Shown: one piece after another, positions 17,549-26,976 of the stretch | Numbering within the stretch: position 1 is the first letter of the stretch | How the letters are laid out: each line of letters opens with the position of its first letter | From: Mariniphaga sediminis | Lineage (GTDB): Bacteria > Bacteroidota > Bacteroidia > Bacteroidales > Prolixibacteraceae | DNA length: 64,000 nucleotides | Reading direction: 5' to 3' | Assembly: GCF_003573545.1 (NCBI RefSeq) | Contig: NZ_QWET01000003.1 | Location: 336,706-400,705 of the forward strand | Notes under the pieces: generated by a model | What the model was told of the DNA's origin: nothing | What the model saw: only the letters and a program-made list of their open reading frames with translations | The model's database searches: none | Made by a program: the position numbers and the translations under genes

Positions 17549-17647
17549 CTAATCTTACGTAAAACGGGACTCAAAAATTAGGATTTCTACAAAAAAGGTT
17601 AGAAAAAAATAATGAAGTTGTTAATCAAAAAATAAAAGTAGCTGCCC

Positions 17648-18697
17648 ATGAAATTATCGAAATTCAAGTACGATTTAGATGAGAAAAAGATTGCGTTGCA
17701 CCCGGCATACAACAGGGATGAATCGAAGTTGATGGTATTGGACAGAGCATCGCGAAAAATAGAACATAAAGCGTTTAAGGATATTGTTGACTATTTTGAT
17801 GATGGGGATGTTTTTGTATTCAATGATACGAAGGTGTTTCCTGCCAGGTTATATGGCAACAAGGAAAAGACCGGTGCCGAAATCGAAGTGTTTTTGCTGC
17901 GTGAGCTGAACCGTGAGATGCGGCTTTGGGATGTTTTGGTAGACCCGGCACGGAAAATCCGTATTGGTAACAAGCTTTATTTTGGCGATGATGATATGTT
18001 GGTAGCTGAGGTAATTGACAACACCACCTCTCGTGGACGTACCCTGCGCTTTTTGTTTGACGGGCCTTACGACGAATTTAAAAGCACTCTTTACAGTTTG
18101 GGTGAAACTCCACTGCCCAAGTTTATTAAACGTGCGGTGGTGCCGGAAGACAAAGAGCGCTACCAAACCATTTTTGCCAAACACGAGGGTGCGGTGGCAG
18201 CTCCTACAGCAGGACTGCATTTTAGCCGTGAATTGTTAAAACGGCTTGAAATAAAAGGTGCCGAGTTTTCTTTTGTTACATTACATGTAGGATTGGGAAA
18301 TTTCCGTAGCGTGGATGTGGAGGATCTTACAAAACATAAAATGGATTCGGAGCAAATCTGGATAAGGGAAGAGTCCTGCGAAAAAATAAACGATGCCAAA
18401 ACGAAGCGTAAAAATGTCTGTGCTGTGGGTACCACCGTTATGCGCACACTCGAAAGTTCTGTTTCCACACAGGGCTTTGTAAAACCTTTTGAAGGCTGGA
18501 CGAATAAGTTTATTTTCCCTCCTTATGATTTTAGTGTGGCCAACCGTATGATTACCAATTTCCATCTTCCATATTCTACGCTACTTATGATGGTAGCCGC
18601 TTTTGGTGGGTACGACTTTGTAATGGAAGCATATAATGTGGCCTTGAAAGAAGATTACCGTTTCGGGACTTATGGCGATGCAATGTTGATAATTTAG
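17648..18697 (+). CDS. queA: S-adenosylmethionine:tRNA ribosyltransferase-isomerase
   Basis: 349 residues, full length. QueA transfers the ribosyl part of SAM to preQ1 in the tRNA wobble position to form epoxyqueuosine. Diagnostic segments: [41 protein letters not shown], and the C-terminal [19 protein letters not shown]. Last gene of the ftsX-uppP-truB operon, separated from truB by 99 bases that may hold an internal promoter, and closed by a terminator overlapping its stop codon. Confidence 0.96.
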   Translation: MKLSKFKYDLDEKKIALHPAYNRDESKLMVLDRASRKIEHKAFKDIVDYFDDGDVFVFNDTKVFPARLYGNKEKTGAEIEVFLLRELNREMRLWDVLVDPARKIRIGNKLYFGDDDMLVAEVIDNTTSRGRTLRFLFDGPYDEFKSTLYSLGETPLPKFIKRAVVPEDKERYQTIFAKHEGAVAAPTAGLHFSRELLKRLEIKGAEFSFVTLHVGLGNFRSVDVEDLTKHKMDSEQIWIREESCEKINDAKTKRKNVCAVGTTVMRTLESSVSTQGFVKPFEGWTNKFIFPPYDFSVANRMITNFHLPYSTLLMMVAAFGGYDFVMEAYNVALKEDYRFGTYGDAMLII

Positions 18698-18726
18698 TCT
18701 TCTTTACCGAAGATTAAATTTTGTGT
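18691..18726 (+). terminator. Terminator of queA operon
   Basis: AATTTAGTCTTC (18691-18702) pairs with GAAGATTAAATT (18709-18720), 11 of 12 positions, loop TTTACC, followed by TTGTGTT. It contains the queA stop codon. Confidence 0.65.
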
Positions 18727-18787
18727 TGTGACATTTGCCGGATCGGTTTTTGATAACACTTTTCTTTCACATTAAAATTTATATACA

Positions 18788-19483
18788 ATGAAGTATTTAC
18801 TCCTTTTAGTAATATCGGTTTTTACCCTATCTCTTCACGCTCAGGATAAGGAAGGGATTCGGTACATAGAATTGAAGGGCAACGCTGAAATGGAAGTGGA
18901 ACCCGATGAGATGGTGCTTCATATCGGTATTGAAGAATACTGGGAAGAAGAGTTTGAAAAGAAGAAGGAACCTGAAGATTATAAAACGAAGGTTCCGCTG
19001 GCCAGAATCGAGGACTCCCTTATAAAAAGCCTGCGTGAAGCTGGAATTAAGAAGGAAAATGTGAAGGTAAGAGGCATGGGGAATTATTGGCGCCAGCGTG
19101 GGAAAGAATTTTTATTCAGCAAACAGTTTGAAGTTAAAATTACGGATTTCCCGAAGGTAAATAAGCTTTCCGGCCTGCTCGATTCCAGGGGGATAAAGTA
19201 TATGAATGTCGGGCAAATGAGCCATTCTGATATTGAAACCTTTAAAACACAGGTAAGGGCCAATGCCCTGAAAGATGCCAGGGAGAAAGCTTCTCTTATG
19301 GTAGAAAGTTTAGGGGAAGAGTTGGGCGAGGTACTTTCCATTTCAGAAATAAATGACGGTTATATTCAGCCTTATATGGCGAAAGGGCGCATGATGGCGA
19401 TGGAAGCTTCCACAGAGAGTATCAATCAGGTTCAGGATATAACTGTGTCGTACCAGGTGATGGTCAAATTCCGGATTAAATAG
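18788..19483 (+). CDS. SIMPL (DUF541) domain exported protein
   Basis: 231 residues with a signal peptide (about 1-18, LSLHAQ). The rest is a single SIMPL/DUF541 domain, marked by IELKGNAEMEVEPDEMVLHI near the start and ALKDAREKASLMVESLGEEL in the second half. Members are periplasmic or surface proteins of unsettled function, some linked to oxidative-stress tolerance. The next gene starts 6 bases after the stop, so the two are co-transcribed. Confidence 0.87.
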   Translation: MKYLLLLVISVFTLSLHAQDKEGIRYIELKGNAEMEVEPDEMVLHIGIEEYWEEEFEKKKEPEDYKTKVPLARIEDSLIKSLREAGIKKENVKVRGMGNYWRQRGKEFLFSKQFEVKITDFPKVNKLSGLLDSRGIKYMNVGQMSHSDIETFKTQVRANALKDAREKASLMVESLGEELGEVLSISEINDGYIQPYMAKGRMMAMEASTESINQVQDITVSYQVMVKFRIK

Positions 19484-19489
19484 GTGCAG

Positions 19490-20386
19490 ATGGCAAAAAT
19501 CGATGTCCGGGATTGTCCTGTTTGCGGTGGTGAAAGTTTTACCACCTTTCTGGCATGTACTGATTTTTTCGTTTCCGGAGAGCATTTTGAAATAAAGGAA
19601 TGCAGTGATTGTGGGCTTAAAATAACTGCTAATGCTGAAGATGAAGAAAACATAGGGAAATATTATCAATCTGAAGAGTATATCTCACATTCCAATACAT
19701 CTAAAGGATTGGTAAATAATGTTTACCATCGGGTTCGAAATTATATGCTGGGAAGCAAAAGGCGGCTTGTTAAAAATGCAAGTGGTATACCAGAAGGCCG
19801 TCTGTTGGATGTTGGAACAGGAACTGCCTTCTTTTTAAATGAAATGAACCGTTGCGGATGGAAGGTTACCGGGACTGAAAAAAATCCGGAAGCGCGGGAA
19901 TTTGCACAAAATGAATTCGGGTTGCAGGTAAGCCCTCCTGAAGATCTTTTTCAGTTTGATGAAAAAAGTTTCGATGTTATTAGTTTGTGGCACGTACTGG
20001 AACACATTCACAGGCTGAAGGAAAACATGGAAGCTTTTGCCCGCCTTTTGAAACCGAATGGAAAACTGATTATTGCTGTACCCAATCACACTTCATACGA
20101 TGCCGGGCACTACAAAGAATACTGGGCTGCCTGGGACGTACCCCGTCACCTTTGGCACTTTGGACCGGAACAAATGGAACGCCTGGGTAAAAAATATGGT
20201 TTTAGGCTTGAGCAGATTCGCACTATGCCATTTGACTCGTTTTATGTTTCCATGCTTAGTGAAAAATATAAAAAATCGAAGCTGGCCTTTATAAAAGGAG
20301 TGTTTCACGGAAAGATTTCCTGGCTGAACAGCCTGGTAAATCCCAAAAAATGCAGCTCAGTTATTTATGTTTTTGGTGTAGCCTGA
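19490..20386 (+). CDS. Class I SAM methyltransferase with N-terminal zinc ribbon
   Basis: 298 residues from ATG 19490. The N-terminus holds a four-cysteine zinc ribbon (CPVCGG near 10 and CSDCG near 40). The Rossmann methyltransferase domain has motif I LLDVGTGTAFFLNEM (about 104-118) and the post-motif VISLWHVLEHI. This layout is common among methyltransferases of surface-sugar and small-molecule pathways (Methyltransf_11/23 type). The substrate cannot be named. The C-terminal 60 residues are of unknown role. Confidence 0.85.
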   Translation: MAKIDVRDCPVCGGESFTTFLACTDFFVSGEHFEIKECSDCGLKITANAEDEENIGKYYQSEEYISHSNTSKGLVNNVYHRVRNYMLGSKRRLVKNASGIPEGRLLDVGTGTAFFLNEMNRCGWKVTGTEKNPEAREFAQNEFGLQVSPPEDLFQFDEKSFDVISLWHVLEHIHRLKENMEAFARLLKPNGKLIIAVPNHTSYDAGHYKEYWAAWDVPRHLWHFGPEQMERLGKKYGFRLEQIRTMPFDSFYVSMLSEKYKKSKLAFIKGVFHGKISWLNSLVNPKKCSSVIYVFGVA

Positions 20387-20388
20387 AA

Positions 20389-20409
20389 AAGGGAAGTCTG
20401 CCTTCCCTT
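20389..20409 (-). terminator. Terminator downstream of the HAD hydrolase gene
   Basis: AAGGGAAG (20389-20396) pairs with CTTCCCTT (20402-20409) around a 5-base loop. On the minus strand a run of T follows, so it ends transcription of the HAD gene. It sits between two convergent genes. Confidence 0.65.
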
Positions 20410-20425
20410 AAGGTTAAAAGCAGGC

Positions 20426-21076
20426 TCAGGTCAGAATCTGGAAAAGCTCATCTACGCTTTCTGCCCAAAAATCCGGTGCTTCTTTTTGCAGGTCTTCTTT
20501 CTTTCCGAAACCGTAGGTGACAGCTATGGTAGACAGACCATTTTCTTTTCCTCCTTTGATGTCGTGTACGGTGTCGCCAATCATCACGATATTCTTTGAC
20601 GCCTCAAGTTGACGGGATTTCAACAGACCGGAAATAAGGTTACTCTTGGTGCCGTATTCTCCTCCATAATCAGCACCTTTTAGCTGTACTACGTATTTAT
20701 CGAATCCGAAATGTTCGCAAATCTGCAGCGCAAATTTTTCCAGCTTTGCCGTGGCAATAAAAAGTTGCTTCCCGGTAAAGTACAGCTCTTCCATCAGTTC
20801 AGAAACTCCGGGGTACGGGTCGTTTTCCAATAATCCGAATTGGGAATAATACTCCCGGAAGTACTCTACAGCCAGTTCAGTATTTCGCTCGTTCAGACCG
20901 AAAAATGTTTTAAATCCCTGTTGTAAAGGCGGCCCTATAAAACCATCGGGTAACTTACCATCGTAGTTGTCGATTTGCATTTCTTCCAACGCATATTTTA
21001 AGGACGCTGCAATTCCACGGGTATTGTCTGTAAGCGTTCCGTCAAGATCAAAAATGATATGAGAAAAGTGTGTCAT
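20426..21076 (-). CDS. HAD-superfamily phosphatase, phosphoglycolate phosphatase-like
   Basis: 216 residues from the ATG at 21076; a longer in-frame reading adds about 88 residues without homology and was rejected. HAD motif I is IIFDLDGTLTDN (Asp nucleophile), motif II IATAKLEKF (T variant), motif III lysine in GTKSN, motif IV MIGDTVHDIKGG. An alpha-helical cap sits after motif I. Proteins of this Gph-like group remove phosphate from small sugar phosphates or nucleotides. The true substrate is unknown. Confidence 0.88.
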   Translation of the reverse strand: MTHFSHIIFDLDGTLTDNTRGIAASLKYALEEMQIDNYDGKLPDGFIGPPLQQGFKTFFGLNERNTELAVEYFREYYSQFGLLENDPYPGVSELMEELYFTGKQLFIATAKLEKFALQICEHFGFDKYVVQLKGADYGGEYGTKSNLISGLLKSRQLEASKNIVMIGDTVHDIKGGKENGLSTIAVTYGFGKKEDLQKEAPDFWAESVDELFQILT

Positions 21077-21176
21077 ATGTTTTAAAAAATGCGAAGGTAC
21101 AGCATAAAAATGGAAAATCGGGAAACACCGGAATGGTTTTTGGTATTTCAACCATAAGCTATGTAAACAAAACAGG

Positions 21177-22784
21177 ATGAAAACTAAATTTGCAATATCA
21201 TTTTTTACCTTTCTGCTTATAACCGGTTTTGCAAATAGGGCTTTTGGAATTTTCTTTTCTTTTAAGCCCGATTCCATCCGAATTGAAATTGACCCTGAAC
21301 AGCTAATTCTTCCCGGCGAGTCATTCCACATGGGAGTCATTTCTTACCATAAAAGAGGGAAGGTGAGAAAAACACTGGGACTGAAAGGTGGTTTTGTGCT
21401 TTGGTGGCGCTATAAAGTGGAAGTTGTCGGGGGAACTTTTGCATCAGGGAAAGTTTTTGTAAACGAACAACTGATGCCGTCTAAAGGAAAATTTATAGAA
21501 ATAAAGGTGTTTCCTAAAAAGCGCCCGAAGCTTATGACCCGGGTTTTGATTCCGCTCAATTACGAAACTGAGGTACTTTTTCGTCCTTTAAATCATTTTG
21601 ATAAAGCTCCCGGTAGTGTGGTAAAAGGAGAAATTGTTTCAAAATTTGATAACGGTCAAATTAGGGTTTTGAAAAAGTTACATAGGAATGCAGAAGTGGA
21701 AAAGTACAGGGTTACTGCTTTTGGGGGGAATTTCGATAAAGGTCGTTTTTACATCGATCCGGATTTTCTGAATATCGAAAATCACACGGCAAGCCTGGTG
21801 GTTCAATCCTTAAGGAATTATGCCGTTGCAGATACATTTAATGTAAAAATGGATTACAAACATGCTTATCGTTTAAATTTTTCGGGGACTGGTGGTTTTT
21901 TTGGTTTCTCCGGAAGTAACGGAATTTCCGGAAGCACCGGTTGTCGTGGGGGAGACGGGCAGCCAGGACAAAACGGAGGACCCGGTGGAGATGCACCTGA
22001 TGTAGGCGTTTGGATTGACCTCTATTTTGATTCGTTACTAAACTGCAATTTGTTATATGTTTTTGCTGAAAATTTATTCACCGGTAAAGAGTCCAGATAT
22101 CTTGTCAATCCGGCTGGTGGCTCTTTTTACATCTCTTCGGTTGGTGGAAACGGGGGAAATGGCGGAGATGGAGGCTTCGGCGGGAATGGCGGAAAAGGTT
22201 ATGATGGAAGAATCTGGTATGAACAGAAGGTGATAGAGAAAGTGGTTAAAAAGCCTCGTACCCGGAGGGTGGAAAAGAAAATTACAAAAAAGGTGGTTGA
22301 TGCAGAAGGAAAGGAAAAGGAAGTAGTGGAGACTGTTTGGGAGGAAGAAACCTATTATGTTGATGTTATTGAGAGAGAGGTTATTTCAATAAAACATCAG
22401 GAGCCGGGGGAACGAGGTGGTGATGGCGGAAACGGTGGAAACGGAGGTTTTGCCGGGCAGGGAGGTAATGGCGGTAATATTTTTCTGTATTTTACAGAGG
22501 ACAGCAGGATACATGAAAATATTTTTACGGCCCGAACAACAGGCGGAACCGGGGGACTTAACGGGAACGGAGGTTCTGGCGGAAGCGGCGGTCCGGGGGG
22601 AGATGGAGAACCAAACGGACCTTCCGGATACAACGGAAGTAGTGGGTACGCTCCAATGGGATGGGCTCCCGATGGTTGGGATGGAGAAGTATTCAGGGGA
22701 ACAACAGATGAGTTTTATATTATTCAACCACAAGAAGAACCAACGGCCGAAAAAAACGCATTGCCGGATATAAACAGCTATTAA
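21177..22784 (+). CDS. Secreted glycine-rich repeat protein of unknown function
   Basis: 535 residues with a signal peptide (about 1-24). Residues about 25-235 are beta-rich and resemble no family I know. Then come four patches of GGx triplets: about 243-282, 322-345 (GGNGGNGGDGGFGGNGG), 415-440 and 458-505. A highly charged coil-like insertion of about 65 residues, rich in Lys, Glu, Arg and Val, separates patches two and three. Runs of GGx are expected to form polyglycine-II helices packed in sheets, as in phage adhesin tips and snow-flea antifreeze protein. One or more such modules here is an inference. The protein ends in a Pro/Glu-rich tail without a type IX sorting domain. It stands alone, divergent from the HAD gene. 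Confidence 0.7.
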   Translation: MKTKFAISFFTFLLITGFANRAFGIFFSFKPDSIRIEIDPEQLILPGESFHMGVISYHKRGKVRKTLGLKGGFVLWWRYKVEVVGGTFASGKVFVNEQLMPSKGKFIEIKVFPKKRPKLMTRVLIPLNYETEVLFRPLNHFDKAPGSVVKGEIVSKFDNGQIRVLKKLHRNAEVEKYRVTAFGGNFDKGRFYIDPDFLNIENHTASLVVQSLRNYAVADTFNVKMDYKHAYRLNFSGTGGFFGFSGSNGISGSTGCRGGDGQPGQNGGPGGDAPDVGVWIDLYFDSLLNCNLLYVFAENLFTGKESRYLVNPAGGSFYISSVGGNGGNGGDGGFGGNGGKGYDGRIWYEQKVIEKVVKKPRTRRVEKKITKKVVDAEGKEKEVVETVWEEETYYVDVIEREVISIKHQEPGERGGDGGNGGNGGFAGQGGNGGNIFLYFTEDSRIHENIFTARTTGGTGGLNGNGGSGGSGGPGGDGEPNGPSGYNGSSGYAPMGWAPDGWDGEVFRGTTDEFYIIQPQEEPTAEKNALPDINSY

Positions 22785-22837
22785 ATCAATTCGTTGAATC
22801 AATAACTTCTGTACCGATAACCACAAAAAAAATCCAC

Positions 22838-22845
22838 TATCTTTG
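22838..22845 (+). promoter_or_regulatory. -7 promoter box for metG
   Basis: TATCTTTG matches TAnnTTTG and lies 35 bases upstream of the metG ATG. No strong -33 box. Confidence 0.45.
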
Positions 22846-22880
22846 TTGCCCAAAAGAAATTTTCAAAAGCTTTTTCAAAA

Positions 22881-24914
22881 ATGACAGACTTTAAACGGAC
22901 ACTTATAACTACTGCACTTCCGTATGCAAATGGTCCGATTCATATCGGACATCTGGCAGGGGTATATGTACCTGCCGATATTTATGCGCGCTACCTTCGC
23001 CTGAAGAATGAAGATGTGTTGCTGATTGGTGGATCTGACGAACACGGGGTGCCCATTACCCTGAAAGCTAAAAACGAAGGTATTACGCCGCAGGATGTAG
23101 TTGATAAGTTCCATCGGATTATAAAAAAGTCATTTAAAGATTTTGGAATTTCGTTTGATGTATATTCGCGCACCAGTGCTGAAATCCATCATAAAACGGC
23201 TTCGGAGTTTTTTAAAAAAATGTACGACCAGGGGCAGTTTGTGGAAAAAACCTCGGAACAATATTTTGATGAAGAAAACCAGCAGTTTCTGGCCGATCGT
23301 TACATTATCGGAACCTGTCCTAAATGTGGGTTTGAAAAAGCGTATGGCGACCAATGCGAAAGTTGCGGAACCTCGCTCAGCCCCACTGAACTGATTAATC
23401 CTACTTCGATGATTAGCGGTAATCAGCCGGTTTTAAAGAAAACCAAACATTGGTATTTGCCTCTTGATCAATACGAACCGTGGTTGCGGGAATGGATTCT
23501 GGAAGGACACAAAGAATGGAAATCCAATGTGTATGGGCAGTGTAAATCGTGGATTGACAGCGGGCTGCAGCCCCGTGCCGTTACACGCGATCTTGAATGG
23601 GGTGTGCCGGTTCCCGTAGAAGACGCAAAAGGAAAAGTGTTGTATGTGTGGTTTGATGCGCCCATCGGCTATATTTCTGCAACCCGCGAACTAACGCCCG
23701 ACTGGGAAAAATACTGGAAAGACCCTGAAACGAGGCTTCTTCATTTTATTGGAAAAGATAATATCGTTTTCCATTGTATTATTTTCCCGAGTATGCTTAA
23801 AGCAGAGGGGACTTTTAACCTTCCGGACAATGTCCCAGCCAACGAATTTTTGAATCTTGAAAACGATAAAATTTCCACATCACGAAACTGGGCAGTATGG
23901 TTGCACGAGTACCTCGAAGAATTTCCGGGGAAAGAAGATGTGCTGAAATATGTGTTGACAGCCAACGCTCCGGAAACGAAAGACAATGATTTTACCTGGA
24001 AAGATTTTCAGGCAAGAAATAATAACGAACTGGTGGCAATACTGGGTAACTTTGTGAACCGGGCACTGGTGCTTACCAACAAATATTTCGACGGGAAAGT
24101 GCCGGCAAGAGGCGAACTTACCAGCTACGACAGGGAAACGCTGACTGCTATTTCAACGATAAAAGCGGAAGTGGAAAAAAGTATTGACAGTTTTCGCTTT
24201 CGCGAGGCGCTGAAAAATGCGATGGATCTCGCGCGCCTTGGAAACAAATACCTGGCCGACGAAGAGCCCTGGAAAGTATTTAAAACCGATCCCAAACGGG
24301 TCGAAACTATTTTGAATATTTGCCTGCAGATTACAGCAAACCTCACCATTGCACTGGAACCATTTTTGCCTTTCAGTATGGAAAAACTGCGCGGGTTCCT
24401 GAATTTTGGGAAACAGGAGTGGGGTAAACTGGGCGACAGCGACCTGTTGGCAGCAAGTCATCAGGTGAACGTGCCGGAATTACTCTTTGAGAAAATTGAC
24501 GACAGTGCCATTGAACAACAACTGCAAAAACTGTTCGATACCAGGAAGGCGAATGAGATGCTGGAAGCTAAAGCCAATCCGGTAAAGAAAAACATTGAGT
24601 TTGACGATTTTGGGAAAATGGATATTCGTGTGGGAACCGTGATTGAAGCGGAGAAAGTAGCCAAAACCAAAAAGCTGCTGAAACTGAAAATTGATACCGG
24701 AATAGATAAGCGTACGGTGATTTCAGGTATTGCAGAATATTATAAGCCGGAGAATTTGATTGGCAGGCAGGTTTCTATCCTGGTAAATTTAGCGCCCAAA
24801 AAACTACGTGGGATCGAATCGCAGGGTATGATTCTGTGTGCTGAAAATGCAGACGGAACATTGTCAATTGTTTCACCCGATCAGAAAGTGAAGAACGGCT
24901 CGGAAGTTAAGTGA
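22881..24914 (+). CDS. metG: Methionyl-tRNA synthetase
   Basis: 677 residues, full length. HIGH motif in [11 protein letters not shown] (about 14-24), a zinc-knuckle insertion with [18 protein letters not shown] (about 145-162), and the KMSKS loop in the variant form KISTS (in DKISTSRNW). The alpha-helical anticodon-binding domain follows, and residues about 570-677 form an OB-fold tRNA-binding domain ([18 protein letters not shown]). This is the dimeric, MetG1-type enzyme that charges initiator and elongator tRNA-Met. Monocistronic. Confidence 0.97.
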   Translation: MTDFKRTLITTALPYANGPIHIGHLAGVYVPADIYARYLRLKNEDVLLIGGSDEHGVPITLKAKNEGITPQDVVDKFHRIIKKSFKDFGISFDVYSRTSAEIHHKTASEFFKKMYDQGQFVEKTSEQYFDEENQQFLADRYIIGTCPKCGFEKAYGDQCESCGTSLSPTELINPTSMISGNQPVLKKTKHWYLPLDQYEPWLREWILEGHKEWKSNVYGQCKSWIDSGLQPRAVTRDLEWGVPVPVEDAKGKVLYVWFDAPIGYISATRELTPDWEKYWKDPETRLLHFIGKDNIVFHCIIFPSMLKAEGTFNLPDNVPANEFLNLENDKISTSRNWAVWLHEYLEEFPGKEDVLKYVLTANAPETKDNDFTWKDFQARNNNELVAILGNFVNRALVLTNKYFDGKVPARGELTSYDRETLTAISTIKAEVEKSIDSFRFREALKNAMDLARLGNKYLADEEPWKVFKTDPKRVETILNICLQITANLTIALEPFLPFSMEKLRGFLNFGKQEWGKLGDSDLLAASHQVNVPELLFEKIDDSAIEQQLQKLFDTRKANEMLEAKANPVKKNIEFDDFGKMDIRVGTVIEAEKVAKTKKLLKLKIDTGIDKRTVISGIAEYYKPENLIGRQVSILVNLAPKKLRGIESQGMILCAENADGTLSIVSPDQKVKNGSEVK

Positions 24915-24934
24915 TCCGGTTTTCAGGATTGCTT

Positions 24935-26386
24935 TTACAACATAGGGCTGACGATATGTGCCAGCGATTCACGGAGTTTGAAAATCCAGGAACGCTGTTT
25001 CCATTCAGGAAGCTTTATTTCGCGGCTGTTTTGCAGGTCGGATAAAAAATACTTTTTAAGTCCGGCAGTAAACTCTTCATCGTAGATAAAAGCATTCACC
25101 TCGAAGTTTGTTTCTAAACTCCTAAAATCGAGATTGGTGGTGCCCACCGAGCAGAAAATATCGTCTACAATGAGGTATTTACTGTGGATAAATCCTGCTT
25201 GGTAAAAGAAAATCCGCACTCCTGCTTCAAGCAATTCTTCGATGTATGAAAACGAACTCCACATGGGAATGGCTGCATCCGATTTTTCGGGGATTAAAAT
25301 ACGTACATCTACATTTCCAAGGGCAGCAGTTTTCAGGGCAAAAATAATTTCGGGCGGAGGCATCAGGTAGGGAGAGGCGATATAAATTTTGCTTTTTGCA
25401 CCGGCAATGGCTTTGAAAAAAGCCTGATCGATGCTTGCCCAGTCGGAGTCGGGACCACTGGCAGAGATTTGCATGGGAACGCCTTTCTCTTCGCTTAGAA
25501 GCGGGAAATATTTTTGACCTGTCAGGTTTTCATGGATAACAAAAAACCAATCGGCAGCAAAAACCACCTGTAAGCAACTTACTGCATCGCCTTCAATACG
25601 GAGGTGTGTATCGCGCCACGGGCCAATGCCTTTGGCTCCTTCCAGATACCTGTCGGCAAAGTTTATGCCTCCTGTAAATCCGGTTCTCCCGTCAACGACC
25701 ACAATCTTTCTGTGGTTCCGGTAATTCACACGTGAAGTGAGACGGGGGAAGCGCACTTCCATGAATGAGTATATTTCAATGCCATTATCGCGAAGTTCTG
25801 ACATGAATTTGTTTCCCAGGCTCCAACTTCCCACATCATCGATAATGATGCGCACCTCTACCCCCTGCCGGCTTTTTTTTATCAGCAAATTTTTTAACCG
25901 GTTACCGGTTTTGTCATTGGAAAGAATGTAATATTCTAAATGAATATGGTGAACGGCTGTTTCAATGGCTTCAAAAATAGAGGAAAAGGTTTCATCGGCG
26001 TTGTTCAGAATTTTAACTTTGTTGCCGGTGGTTAGTAACGCATTGGAGTTTTTCAGAAGCAGCCGGATAATGTTTTCTTTTTCTCTTACCTTGGGGTCGA
26101 TATTTTGCAGTGACTGCTCGAACTGACGCAATTGCCTGAATGAGAGGCGCCGGTAACGTGTCAGGCTTTTCAATCCTTTGCGTGAAAAAAGTTTTTGTTT
26201 GCGGTATTCCTGGCCGAAGAACAGGTAGAAAAACACCCCGAATACAGGAAGAAGAATTAATGCCAGGACCCAGGCCGCCGTTTTATAAGGCGACCTTTTT
26301 TCCAGAATGATCATGATAGCTACCGGAATGGCGGTCACTAAAAACACCATGGAGAAAACCGACCAAAAATCCATACCGAAGTGCAT
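24935..26386 (-). CDS. cls: Cardiolipin synthase
   Basis: 483 residues. Two N-terminal membrane helices (about 8-28 and 38-56) are followed by two phospholipase D HxKxxxxD motifs: NYRNHRKIVVVDGRTGFTGG (about 218-237) and FIHSKYLIVDDIFCSVGTTN (about 396-415). The enzyme condenses phosphatidylglycerol at the inner membrane. Length and domain order match bacterial Cls. Convergent with metG and monocistronic. Confidence 0.95.
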   Translation of the reverse strand: MHFGMDFWSVFSMVFLVTAIPVAIMIILEKRSPYKTAAWVLALILLPVFGVFFYLFFGQEYRKQKLFSRKGLKSLTRYRRLSFRQLRQFEQSLQNIDPKVREKENIIRLLLKNSNALLTTGNKVKILNNADETFSSIFEAIETAVHHIHLEYYILSNDKTGNRLKNLLIKKSRQGVEVRIIIDDVGSWSLGNKFMSELRDNGIEIYSFMEVRFPRLTSRVNYRNHRKIVVVDGRTGFTGGINFADRYLEGAKGIGPWRDTHLRIEGDAVSCLQVVFAADWFFVIHENLTGQKYFPLLSEEKGVPMQISASGPDSDWASIDQAFFKAIAGAKSKIYIASPYLMPPPEIIFALKTAALGNVDVRILIPEKSDAAIPMWSSFSYIEELLEAGVRIFFYQAGFIHSKYLIVDDIFCSVGTTNLDFRSLETNFEVNAFIYDEEFTAGLKKYFLSDLQNSREIKLPEWKQRSWIFKLRESLAHIVSPML

Positions 26387-26500
26387 AATAAAGATTATTT
26401 TTTGATGTTGTCGTGTTAAAAATCATAAAAATTAAATTCAAAAACAATTTTGGAATAAAATTCGTAGCAAAAATTGTTCAGAAATAAATAGAGTGAGACT

Positions 26501-26917
26501 ATGAAACAGTTATTTTATTTTACAGGAGCATTGCTTTTTATAATAGCCTGTTCCACCCAGAAAAGAGTTGTTAAGATTGAGCCGAACGATCAGGAGATGG
26601 TGGCGGAAGACTCAACGGAATATGCTTTGGAGACTTTTGATACCAAGTTTGATACCTGGTATGCTTTACACAATAGTCCGTCGCAATACCGATCCCAGGA
26701 ATATTATGAAAGCTGGAACCGTCAATATGTGGCGGCCTGGAATTATAACGCCACCCGGCCTGGCAGAAGTTCGTTTTTTGAGCCAATTGTGGGTTGGGAT
26801 CCTACTGTTGACTACGGGTTTGAACTTAACCACAAATTGTTCTACTATTTTCAGTATGTAGAGCGGGTTTTGAAAATAGAAATTATGTCTGGCGGGCCGA
26901 AAAGCCTTACTCTTTAA
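26501..26917 (+). CDS. DUF6146-like lipoprotein
   Basis: 138 residues with a lipoprotein signal, cleavage before the Cys in LFIIACST (about residue 17). The mature part carries the block QYRSQEYYESWNRQYVAAWN and ends in ELNHKLFYYFQYVE. This matches an uncharacterised small Bacteroidota lipoprotein family (DUF6146 as I recall it). Likely outer-membrane anchored. No function known and no clear operon partner; cls is divergent. Confidence 0.72.
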   Translation: MKQLFYFTGALLFIIACSTQKRVVKIEPNDQEMVAEDSTEYALETFDTKFDTWYALHNSPSQYRSQEYYESWNRQYVAAWNYNATRPGRSSFFEPIVGWDPTVDYGFELNHKLFYYFQYVERVLKIEIMSGGPKSLTL

Positions 26918-26976
26918 GGGAACGAGGATGCTGGGGTATTCCGGGTATGGAAGAGATATTTTATAAGAAACAGGTG

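Noticed and set aside
21077..21340. N-terminal 88-residue extension of the HAD phosphatase
   Set aside because: It is composed of low-complexity antisense sequence over the glycine-rich gene start; HAD motif I begins right behind ATG 21076.
22397..22853. Long proline-rich minus-strand frames under the glycine-rich gene
   Set aside because: Proline codons are the complement of glycine codons; these are shadows of the GGx repeats and not genes.
22785..22880. Possible T-box or other tRNA-sensing leader for metG
   Set aside because: The region is under 100 bases, shows no T-box motif or strong terminator, and T-boxes are not typical of this phylum.
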